Shown piece by piece: positions 1-5,807 of a stretch of 7,839 bases of DNA (position 1 is the first letter of the stretch; every line of letters starts with the position of its first letter). The notes under the pieces were generated by a model. The model had not been told where the DNA came from. It saw nothing but the letters and a program-made list of their open reading frames with translations, and ran no database searches. Both the position numbers and the translations under genes were made by a program. This DNA is from Alphaproteobacteria bacterium UBA2964 (lineage in GTDB: Bacteria > Pseudomonadota > Alphaproteobacteria > MPNO01 > UBA2964): NCBI GenBank assembly GCA_002348425.1, contig DEBE01000117.1:1-7839 (forward strand). The letters run 5' to 3'.

Positions 1-2
1 TG

Positions 3-341
3 CATTTACCTAAAACACAGACAACTCTCGGGCTTTATAGTCGAGAGGTGTTAGAGAGAATTCGTCCCGAAGCCGTTCTAATAAATACCTGTCGAGGGGG
101 AATTGTTGATGAAGAGGCATTGGCTGATCGTCTTGAAAATGAATTTCTTCGGGCGGCTTGTTTCGATGTTTTTGCTGTTGAGCCAGCAGAGAATGACCGC
201 TTGTTGAATTTACCGAATTTTTTAGCAACCCCACATATCGGAGCAAGTACTGAGGAAACGAGGGTTGCAATGGCAAAGGCGGCACTTAGAGGTCTGAGTG
301 AAAATGAATTGGTTGAACCTGAGAAATACTATGATAATTGA
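3..341 (+). CDS. D-isomer-specific 2-hydroxyacid dehydrogenase, C-terminal part (phosphoglycerate-dehydrogenase-like), partial at 5' end
   Basis: Only the last 112 codons are present; the reading frame is open to the window edge, so the start lies upstream. The fragment covers the second half of the NAD-binding Rossmann domain. It opens with HLPKT, the family's conserved 'HLP-x-T' strand, and continues with INTCRGGIVDEEAL and FDVFAVEP, then TPHIGAST. The three catalytic residues of the family are visible: Arg at fragment residue 31, Glu at 60 and His at 78. The family reduces 2-keto acids or oxidises D-2-hydroxy acids with NAD(P); the HIGAST signature and overall resemblance favour the 3-phosphoglycerate dehydrogenase branch, but substrate cannot be fixed from this end alone. 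The protein stops about 34 residues after the catalytic His, so there is no ACT or intervening regulatory domain as in long SerA forms. The GTG at 48 is an internal Val codon, not a start. Its TGA abuts the stop of the convergent SDR gene. Confidence 0.9.
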   Translation, partial: HLPKTQTTLGLYSREVLERIRPEAVLINTCRGGIVDEEALADRLENEFLRAACFDVFAVEPAENDRLLNLPNFLATPHIGASTEETRVAMAKAALRGLSENELVEPEKYYDN

Positions 342-1130
342 CTAGACCACCGGTGAACGCCCGCCGTCTACATTGATAGCAGCTCCTGTAATATAACCCC
401 CAGCTTCAGATGCCAAAAACAATGCAATACTGGAGAATTCGGTGGTTTCCCCTATACGACCAATTGGTATATCACGCGCATCAACCATACCTTGTAGAAA
501 CTCTTCATAGGGTTGATCTGTATTGGCTCTTTTGTAAAGACGTTCCCATTGCCCAGATTTAATGAAACCTACTAACAAGGCGTTAACGAGGACATTGTCG
601 GCGGCTCCGGTATTGGCTAAAACCTTTGTAAGAGCGAGGCCTGCTGCTCGGGTTACTGCTGTTGGGGCTCCATTTGCACTCGGTGCTTTCGCACCAATAT
701 TGAGTACATTAATTATTCTTCCCCATTTCTTTTTTTTCATGGCGGGAAGGGCAAGTCTGCACAAACGAATTGCTGCAAATAGTTTAAGTTCAAAATCGTT
801 TTGCCATTCTTCATCAGTGATCTCTAAAAATGGACCTGCCTTGCTGGTTCCTGCATTATTTATAAGGATATCAATTTGACCTAGTTCTTTCTCAGCACGC
901 TTGAAAGCTTTTTTAGTTTCAATGGGATTTAAAAGGTCGCACGAAATCGTCATCACTTTACCAGAACCAGATGCTTGAATTTCAGATTTAGCTCTCTCTA
1001 GATTCTCTGGGTTTCTTGCTAAAATTGCTACGTCGGCACCCGCCTCAACAAATTTACAGCCCATTCCTTTTCCAAGTCCCTGGCTTCCACCAGTGATTAA
1101 GGCAACCTTTCCATCTATTCGAATTTCCAA
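342..1130 (-). CDS. SDR family oxidoreductase with non-canonical active site
   Basis: This is a 262-residue protein of usual classical-SDR length. The cofactor end is intact: TGGSQGLG at residues 13-20 (TGxxxGxG) and NNAG at 91-94. The C-terminal ITGAAINVDGG stretch (247-257) is also standard for FabG-like reductases. The catalytic tetrad is not: aligning by eye, the usual Asn is Lys116 (ELKLF), the Ser is about Asn144 (VLNIG), and the Tyr-xxx-Lys pair is Thr157 and Arg161 (PTAVTRAAG). The rest of the fold is well preserved and there is no frameshift, so this looks like a functional variant subfamily rather than decay. I recall related proteins with 'KLFAAIRLCR', 'NIGGKAP' and 'SRAAG' in the same places, but substrate and reaction are unknown to me. 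The start is TTG, chosen because AAGGGAG lies 8 bases upstream and no better in-frame start is seen. It follows purD on the same strand by 57 bases and may be co-transcribed with it. Confidence 0.9.
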   Translation of the reverse strand: MEIRIDGKVALITGGSQGLGKGMGCKFVEAGADVAILARNPENLERAKSEIQASGSGKVMTISCDLLNPIETKKAFKRAEKELGQIDILINNAGTSKAGPFLEITDEEWQNDFELKLFAAIRLCRLALPAMKKKKWGRIINVLNIGAKAPSANGAPTAVTRAAGLALTKVLANTGAADNVLVNALLVGFIKSGQWERLYKRANTDQPYEEFLQGMVDARDIPIGRIGETTEFSSIALFLASEAGGYITGAAINVDGGRSPVV

Positions 1131-1138
1131 TTCAATTT

Positions 1139-1145
1139 CTCCCTT
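1139..1145 (-). promoter_or_regulatory. Ribosome binding site of the SDR gene (decides a TTG start)
   Basis: AAGGGAG on the minus strand lies 8 bases before the TTG at 1130. It is a near-perfect Shine-Dalgarno sequence, and it supports initiation at the non-ATG codon. The protein begins at that point with the usual few residues before the first Rossmann strand (KVALITGG). Confidence 0.7.
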
Positions 1146-1187
1146 TTTATTGGAAAATATTGATACCTGTTTAAATAATTACCCTTC

Positions 1188-2456
1188 CTAAAGCGCCCGC
1201 CAACCAATGTCCCGTCTACAAAATCCATCTGGCCATTCAATAGAGTCAATACCCTCGTAGGCCTTAACTTGTGCCTCGAGAACATTTTTGCCTAAAGCCG
1301 TGATTGCCAACACTCTACCCCCTGAGGAGCATATTTCATTCTTTTCATTGAATTTTGTTCCTGCGTGAAACAAGGTTATATCTTTGTTATCTTGGAAATT
1401 CTCGATCCCCTTAATGATACTCCCTTTTTGATAGGGTCCGGGGTAACCATTAGACGCCATTACGACTGTCAATGCAGTATCGTCATACCAACGTAAATCG
1501 AAATCCTTAAGTACTCCGTCCTCCGATGCAATTAATGCAGGTAGTAGGTCTGACATTAAACGCATCATTAAGACCTGACATTCGGGATCTCCGAAACGAA
1601 CATTATATTCAAGGAGTTTAGGTTTATGATTTTCAATCATCAGGCCAGCATAGAGCACTCCCTTGTACGGCCTGCCTTCTGCTTTCATTCCTAATAAAGT
1701 GGGTTTTATAATGGTCTCCATAATCGTCTTAGTCATAGACTCTGTAATAATTGGGGCAGGAGAGTAAGCTCCCATTCCACCAGTATTGGGGCCAGTATCA
1801 CCATCTCCAACTCGTTTATGGTCTTGCGCTGACGCCATCGGAATTGCTGTATTCCCATCACATAAAGCAAAGAAACTTGCTTCCTCTCCCTCGAGAAATT
1901 CTTCGATCACGATTTCCGAACCCGCCGAACCAAAGGCTTGCTTTTCTAGCATATCCTCTATGGCCTGATGTGCTTGCTCAGAGGTTTCTGCAATAATCAC
2001 CCCTTTACCTGCTGCAAGACCATTAGCTTTTATTACAATGGGGACCCCGTTTTTCTCAACAAAACCCTTTGCCTTGAGCGGTTCAGTAAAGCGACCAAAT
2101 GAGGCTGTTGGGATTTTATGACGATAACAAAATTCTTTCATAAATGATTTTGATCCCTCCATGACCGCTGCGGCCGCACTCGGTCCAAATGATTTAATAC
2201 CGTTTTCTCTTAATTTGTCAGCTAGCCCTGCTACCAAAGGTGCTTCGGGTCCAATAACAACGAAATCAATATTGTTAGTGAGGGCGAAGTGCACGAGTTC
2301 TTCGAGGTCTTCAGCAGCAATATCTACACACTCTGCTTCTTGTGAAATACCAGCATTGCCTGGCGCACAATACAGTTTTCTTACTAAGGGGGATCCAGCT
2401 ATGGCCCAGCATAGGGCATGCTCCCGTCCGCCCCCACCTACAACTAATACATTCAC
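1188..2456 (-). CDS. purD: Phosphoribosylamine--glycine ligase (GAR synthetase)
   Basis: The enzyme joins phosphoribosylamine and glycine using ATP to give glycinamide ribonucleotide, the second step of de novo purine synthesis in the cytoplasm. At 422 residues it matches the bacterial monofunctional PurD length. Visible landmarks in order: the N-terminal glycine-rich GGGGREHAL (7-15), GPEAPLVAGLAD (69-80), and GPSAAAAVMEGSKSFMK (91-107). The ATP-grasp core follows with VIKANGLAAGKGV (141-153), EEFLEGEEASF (185-195), the signature DHKRVGDGDTGPNTGGMGAY (212-231), and LEYNVRFGDPECQ (282-294), which carries metal-binding Glu and Asn. The C-terminal domain contains SSGGRVL (377-383), also conserved. 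The start is GTG; GCGGAG lies 9 bases upstream, and the ATG overlapping the GTG codon is out of frame. It is transcribed divergently from xseA, and the SDR gene follows it. I see no truncation or missing residue. Confidence 0.98.
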   Translation of the reverse strand: MNVLVVGGGGREHALCWAIAGSPLVRKLYCAPGNAGISQEAECVDIAAEDLEELVHFALTNNIDFVVIGPEAPLVAGLADKLRENGIKSFGPSAAAAVMEGSKSFMKEFCYRHKIPTASFGRFTEPLKAKGFVEKNGVPIVIKANGLAAGKGVIIAETSEQAHQAIEDMLEKQAFGSAGSEIVIEEFLEGEEASFFALCDGNTAIPMASAQDHKRVGDGDTGPNTGGMGAYSPAPIITESMTKTIMETIIKPTLLGMKAEGRPYKGVLYAGLMIENHKPKLLEYNVRFGDPECQVLMMRLMSDLLPALIASEDGVLKDFDLRWYDDTALTVVMASNGYPGPYQKGSIIKGIENFQDNKDITLFHAGTKFNEKNEICSSGGRVLAITALGKNVLEAQVKAYEGIDSIEWPDGFCRRDIGWRAL

Positions 2457-2465
2457 TAATTTTTT

Positions 2466-2471
2466 CTCCGC
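2466..2471 (-). promoter_or_regulatory. Ribosome binding site of purD (GTG start)
   Basis: GCGGAG on the minus strand ends 9 bases before the GTG at 2456 and is followed by an A-rich stretch. It supports GTG as the real initiator of purD. Confidence 0.6.
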
Positions 2472-2503
2472 TTACTTTTTTATTCAGATATCTATTAGAG
2501 TCC

Positions 2504-2516
2504 TAGTATGATACTA
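2504..2516. promoter_or_regulatory. Palindrome and possible bidirectional -10 in the purD/xseA gap
   Basis: TAGTAT-G-ATACTA is a perfect inverted repeat of 6+6 bases around one central base. It lies near the middle of the 87-base gap between the divergent starts of purD and xseA. It contains TATGAT on the plus strand (2507-2512) and TATCAT on the minus strand (2508-2513), each one base away from the sigma-70 -10 consensus. A weak -35-like TTCAGA (2483-2488) lies 18 bases before the plus-strand hexamer; no good -35 is seen for purD. The site could be overlapping divergent promoters, an operator for a dimeric regulator, or chance. The gap must hold the promoters of both genes unless purD or xseA is expressed from elsewhere, since nothing lies upstream of either on its own strand. 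Confidence 0.35.
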
Positions 2517-2543
2517 CTCTATTAGCATAAAATGTGAGTCGTA

Positions 2544-4097
2544 ATGACAACCGACGAAACTTATACTGTTATCCCCAATCAATCCGATCCTATGGGAAGT
2601 AAAGGTTTGGATCACAATCTTAATGAATTTTCGGTAGGTGAGATAGCCAAAGCGATCAAACAAACTCTTGAAGGCGCGTTTGGGAGGGTGCGTGTTAGAG
2701 GTGAAGTTTCTAGGCCAAACTATCATGGTTCGGGTCACTTATATTTTACTCTGAAAGATGAAGATGCAGTGATCGATGGTGTTTGTTGGAAAAACTCAGT
2801 TGCAAAACTTGCTCTAAAGATTGAAGAGGGAATGGATGTAATCTGTAGCGGAAGAATTTCGTCGTATTCCAGAAGTTCAAGATATCAAATCGTAATCGAC
2901 TCTGTAGAGCTTGCCGGAGAGGGTGCTCTGTTGAAGCTTCTTGAGGATCGCCGCAAAAAATTAACGTTGGAGGGTGTCTTTGAACCAGAAAGAAAAAAAT
3001 CTTTGCCATTTTTGCCTAATGTCATAGGTGTTATCACTTCCCCTACTGGAGCGGTAATTCGGGATATTATGCACCGGCTCACTGACCGTTTTCCTCGCAG
3101 AGTAATCCTGTGGCCTGTTATTGTGCAGGGGGAGGGAGCATCGGATCAAATCGCGGCAGCTATTAAGGGTTTCAATACTTGGAAGATTGAAGGTGATATG
3201 CCGAGACCTGACTTGCTGATTGTGGCAAGAGGAGGTGGAAGCCTTGAAGATCTTTGGGCTTTTAATGAGGAGAGTGTAGTAAGAGCGGCGGCCGAAAGCC
3301 AAATTCCACTAATTTCAGCGATCGGACATGAAACGGACACAACTTTAATAGACTTTGCTTCAGACGTTCGCGCTCCAACACCAACAGCTGCAGCTGAAAT
3401 GTCGGTTCCGGTGCGGGCAGAACTAGAATCACGGATCCTTCAAGTTCAACTGCGCCTAATCTCTGGATTTGAAAGGAACATCGAGGGGCTGAAATTTAAA
3501 TTAGAAGCCTTGGCTAGAGGCCTTCCAAAACCCGAGTATTTTCTCGAAGAAGCATCGCAGCGTCTAGATAGAGAAACTGACCATTTCCAAGTGTCACTCA
3601 TTAATCATTTTAGTAATTGTGTTCAACTTATTAACAGTCTCAACTCGCGATTGCGTCGTCCAAAAGATATAATGATGGCAGCAAGGGAGAGATTTGAAAA
3701 TAACCACGAACGTCTAAACCTTGCAACTAAGATGAGGCTCGATCAAAGCATTCACCGATTGGATGGGTCTGATCTCAATAATCGATTAAGCAATAGTATA
3801 GCCAACATCATTAAGGAAAATGTGGAGCGTTTATCCTCCCAAAGTCAACTTTTGGAGAGTTTGTCTTATAGGTCGGTTTTGGGACGGGGGTTTACCTTAA
3901 TTCGAGACAATATTGGCAAACCTATAATTCGGGCCCGCAACACTATTCCTGGCGCTTCGATTCAAATAGAATTTTCTGATGGTAAGAAAAATGCAGTTTT
4001 GGAAGGAGAAAGACAACTAACATCTGAGAGAATTAAAAAGGGTTCGTCCAAGAAATCCGACCCTACTCCGGAAGACTCTCAGGGTTCATTGTTATGA
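2544..4097 (+). CDS. xseA: Exodeoxyribonuclease VII large subunit
   Basis: XseA is the catalytic subunit of exonuclease VII, which with several XseB copies degrades single-stranded DNA from both ends in repair and in removing toxic ssDNA. The 517-residue protein shows the family layout. An N-terminal OB-fold (about 28-125) has FSVGEIAKAI and GRVRVRGEVSRP followed by GHLYFTLKDE. The catalytic domain has GVITSPTGAVIRDI (162-175), VARGGGSLEDLWAFNEE (227-243) and AIGHETDTTLIDFASDVRAPTPTAAAE (259-285). A long helical region (about 290-440) is probably coiled coil, and the SYRSVLGRGFTLI C-terminal barrel segment (441-453) follows. Asp174, Arg229, His262 and Asp265 correspond to residues reported as catalytic in E. 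coli XseA. A polar, Lys/Ser-rich tail of about 30 residues follows the conserved end. An in-frame TGA lies two codons before the ATG at 2544; Met17 (2592) is the only early alternative and lacks a ribosome site. The stop overlaps the next gene by ATGA. No xseB is visible here. Confidence 0.97.
   Translation: MTTDETYTVIPNQSDPMGSKGLDHNLNEFSVGEIAKAIKQTLEGAFGRVRVRGEVSRPNYHGSGHLYFTLKDEDAVIDGVCWKNSVAKLALKIEEGMDVICSGRISSYSRSSRYQIVIDSVELAGEGALLKLLEDRRKKLTLEGVFEPERKKSLPFLPNVIGVITSPTGAVIRDIMHRLTDRFPRRVILWPVIVQGEGASDQIAAAIKGFNTWKIEGDMPRPDLLIVARGGGSLEDLWAFNEESVVRAAAESQIPLISAIGHETDTTLIDFASDVRAPTPTAAAEMSVPVRAELESRILQVQLRLISGFERNIEGLKFKLEALARGLPKPEYFLEEASQRLDRETDHFQVSLINHFSNCVQLINSLNSRLRRPKDIMMAARERFENNHERLNLATKMRLDQSIHRLDGSDLNNRLSNSIANIIKENVERLSSQSQLLESLSYRSVLGRGFTLIRDNIGKPIIRARNTIPGASIQIEFSDGKKNAVLEGERQLTSERIKKGSSKKSDPTPEDSQGSLL
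4081..4084 (+). promoter_or_regulatory. Internal ribosome binding site for the M23 gene within the end of xseA
   Basis: AGGG lies 9 bases before the ATG at 4094, inside the last codons of xseA. With the ATGA stop/start overlap this suggests that translation of the peptidase is coupled to, or re-initiates after, xseA translation. Confidence 0.4.
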
Positions 4098-4909
4098 GAA
4101 TTGCGAGCTTCTTAGCTGTATTATTTTTATTTTCTGCGGACCTTTCAGCTCTTGAATTAAAAGGCCCATTAATCCAAGGCGGCCTAATAATAGGCACTGC
4201 CAAGCCGGGCAGCGTAGTAACTTTTGAAGGAACTCGGCTTAAATCATTGTCTAATGGTACTTTTGTTTTTGGTCTTTCTCGAAATGCTCCTCCAACGATT
4301 ATGTTGAAAGTTCATACGGAAGATGGCCAAATCCAAAAGCACGTATTAAAAGTTAAACAAAGAATTTATAGAACCCAAAGAATTAAAGGCCTGCCTCGAC
4401 GTAAAGTCACCCCGGCTGTTCGCGATTTCGACAGAATTAAACGAGAAAGAAATTTATTAATTAATGTCCGTAATTCTATTAGTTTCCGTAATAATTTCCG
4501 AGAGGGTTTCATCTGGCCTGTCAAAGGCCGCATATCAGGAGTTTATGGGAGTCAACGTATACTCAATGGAAAGCCGCGTTCACCTCATTTAGGTGTCGAT
4601 ATCGCTGCCCCTCTTGGTACAACCGTTTTAGCGTCTGCAAAAGGCACTGTGTCTCTTGTTCATCAGGGAATGTTCTTTTCTGGAAAAACAATCTTTATTG
4701 ATCATGGTCTAGGTGTAGGGACTATTTACATTCATCTAAGTAAAATATTGGTGGTTAAAGGACAAAAGGTTAATCAAGGTCAATTGATTGGTTTAGTTGG
4801 AAAGACGGGACGGGCGACCGGCTCTCATTTGCATTGGGGCCTGAGTTGGAATTTGATAAGACTAGACCCGTCCTTACTAGTTGGGCCTATGAGATTGAAG
4901 CAAGATTAG
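4094..4909 (+). CDS. Secreted M23 (LytM-type) peptidoglycan endopeptidase
   Basis: The 271-residue protein is predicted to be exported and to cut cross-bridges or stem peptides of peptidoglycan in the periplasm, or to be a LytM regulator of another hydrolase. Residues 1-19 form a signal peptide (basic start MR, hydrophobic core FLAVLFLFSA). Residues about 24-90 look like a small beta-sandwich: QGGLIIGTAKPGSVVTFEG, then SNGTFVFG and a run ending KVKQRIYRTQRIKGLP. A basic linker follows, and the M23 domain starts near WPVKGRISGVYG (141-152). The zinc and catalytic residues are complete: His165 and Asp169 in HLGVD, His214 in IYIHLS, and His245/His247 in GSHLHWGL. Complete ligands favour an active enzyme over a degenerate EnvC/NlpD-type activator. 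It overlaps xseA by ATGA, so it is very likely in the same transcript. It ends 10 bases from the convergent acyltransferase gene. The precise substrate and the signal cleavage site (possibly after Ala19) are uncertain. Confidence 0.92.
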   Translation: MRIASFLAVLFLFSADLSALELKGPLIQGGLIIGTAKPGSVVTFEGTRLKSLSNGTFVFGLSRNAPPTIMLKVHTEDGQIQKHVLKVKQRIYRTQRIKGLPRRKVTPAVRDFDRIKRERNLLINVRNSISFRNNFREGFIWPVKGRISGVYGSQRILNGKPRSPHLGVDIAAPLGTTVLASAKGTVSLVHQGMFFSGKTIFIDHGLGVGTIYIHLSKILVVKGQKVNQGQLIGLVGKTGRATGSHLHWGLSWNLIRLDPSLLVGPMRLKQD

Positions 4910-4919
4910 GATTACGCAA

Positions 4920-5807
4920 CTATTCTTCTGGCCATCTTCGGTGCAACCAGCATAGCCATTGTGAAGGGTGTTCGGAGGCCCATTCTTCGATGATTATGTT
5001 TATCTGTCGCATCATCTTTGCAACATCTCCATCGACTGGCTTATTAATGGGTTTGTAAATTTTCAATTCAAAATTACACCCATTTTTTCGGATCATTCTT
5101 ACCGGAATTGCGGGGCATTCGTATCGCATAGATAACTTTGCGACAGCTGGGGCTGTCATCGCCTTTCGGCCAAATAGCTCTACCGGGATACCATCATTCA
5201 TTTTAAGGTCTACCATAATGCCAAGACGGGAGTCGTTTTTTAACGCTTGAATTACCTCTTTTGCTCCCTCTGGGCCCTTTGAAATTATTTCAGAATTCCT
5301 TAACCCCCTTATTTTCTTAAGCATTAAATTGACGACCGGATTATTAGCTTCTCTATAAACCTGTAAATAGGGTGTGTTTAGCCTCTGAGCCGTCAATGCC
5401 AGAAGCTCCCAATTTCCAAAGTGACCTGTAAAGAAAATACAGGGACCCCCATTGGCCGTAAGGGAAGTTAAAATTTCTTCATTCGATATTTTTACGCGTT
5501 CTCGCGTTATCTTTTTTAAATGTGGTAGTTCTCCAAGAACCCGCCCTAAATTATCCCACATGCCATCAGTAATTTCTTTGATTTGTTTTCCCTTTAGGTT
5601 TGGAAATGCCCTGCTTAAACTAATAATGGCCCATTTTTGATACCCTAAACGGGGTCCAAGCCAACGGCTCAATATACCCCCTAACCTTGATGAAGCATCC
5701 ACGGGCAGAAAATAAAAGATAACAAATACTAAAGCCACCATGAGGGCTTCCAGTGGATATCTGATAAGTCGATACAGAGATCTGTAAACCCTTGATTTCT
5801 TAGCCAT
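4920..5807 (-). CDS. Lysophospholipid/lipid A acyltransferase, LpxL (HtrB) family
   Basis: This is a membrane-anchored acyltransferase of about 295 residues, the usual family size. It would transfer an acyl chain from acyl-ACP to the primary acyl chains of Kdo-lipid A on the inner face of the cytoplasmic membrane. A single hydrophobic segment lies near the N-terminus (about residues 19-36, LEALMVALVFVIFYFLPV). The catalytic HX4E motif is intact in TGHFGNWELLAL, with His129 and Glu134. Further family landmarks are GIMVDLKMNDGIPVELFGR, the TAPAVAKLS stretch, and the end HPSQWLCWLHRRW, where one extra Cys breaks the more usual QWLW. I use the ATG at 5807: AAGGA lies 9 bases upstream of it. A TTG six bases earlier (5813) is in frame but only 3 bases from that site. 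The start overlaps the lpxK stop by 8 bases. The operon with waaA and lpxK supports lipid A acylation; which chain it adds (lauroyl, myristoyl or other) cannot be told. Confidence 0.92.
   Translation of the reverse strand: MAKKSRVYRSLYRLIRYPLEALMVALVFVIFYFLPVDASSRLGGILSRWLGPRLGYQKWAIISLSRAFPNLKGKQIKEITDGMWDNLGRVLGELPHLKKITRERVKISNEEILTSLTANGGPCIFFTGHFGNWELLALTAQRLNTPYLQVYREANNPVVNLMLKKIRGLRNSEIISKGPEGAKEVIQALKNDSRLGIMVDLKMNDGIPVELFGRKAMTAPAVAKLSMRYECPAIPVRMIRKNGCNFELKIYKPINKPVDGDVAKMMRQINIIIEEWASEHPSQWLCWLHRRWPEE

Noticed and set aside
10..285. Minus-strand open frame opposite the dehydrogenase fragment
   Set aside because: It is antisense to conserved dehydrogenase motifs and its translation is low-complexity Pro/Leu/Gln-rich at the start.
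348..355. CACCGGTG palindrome near the first convergent junction as a terminator
   Set aside because: It has only four base pairs per arm with no loop and no T-run on either strand.
562..879. Open frame of about 105 codons on the plus strand opposite the SDR gene
   Set aside because: It lies wholly within a well-supported gene on the other strand, has no recognisable motif, and looks like a codon-bias shadow.
342..1130. SDR gene as a pseudogene because of its missing active-site residues
   Set aside because: The frame is intact, the length is normal, the cofactor motifs are kept, and it has a good ribosome site; the substitutions resemble those of a conserved subfamily.
1131..1187. Promoter or terminator between purD and the SDR gene
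   Set aside because: The 57 bases are AT-rich, but I could find neither a stem-loop with a T-run nor a convincing -35/-10 pair; only the ribosome site is supportable.
2161..2511. Plus-strand open frame of about 116 codons covering the start of purD
   Set aside because: It is antisense to the highly conserved N-terminal domain of PurD and has no family resemblance.
4834..5058. Short plus-strand open frame spanning the M23/acyltransferase junction
   Set aside because: It overlaps the end of the M23 gene in another frame and the conserved C-terminus of the acyltransferase, with no motif or clear ribosome site.
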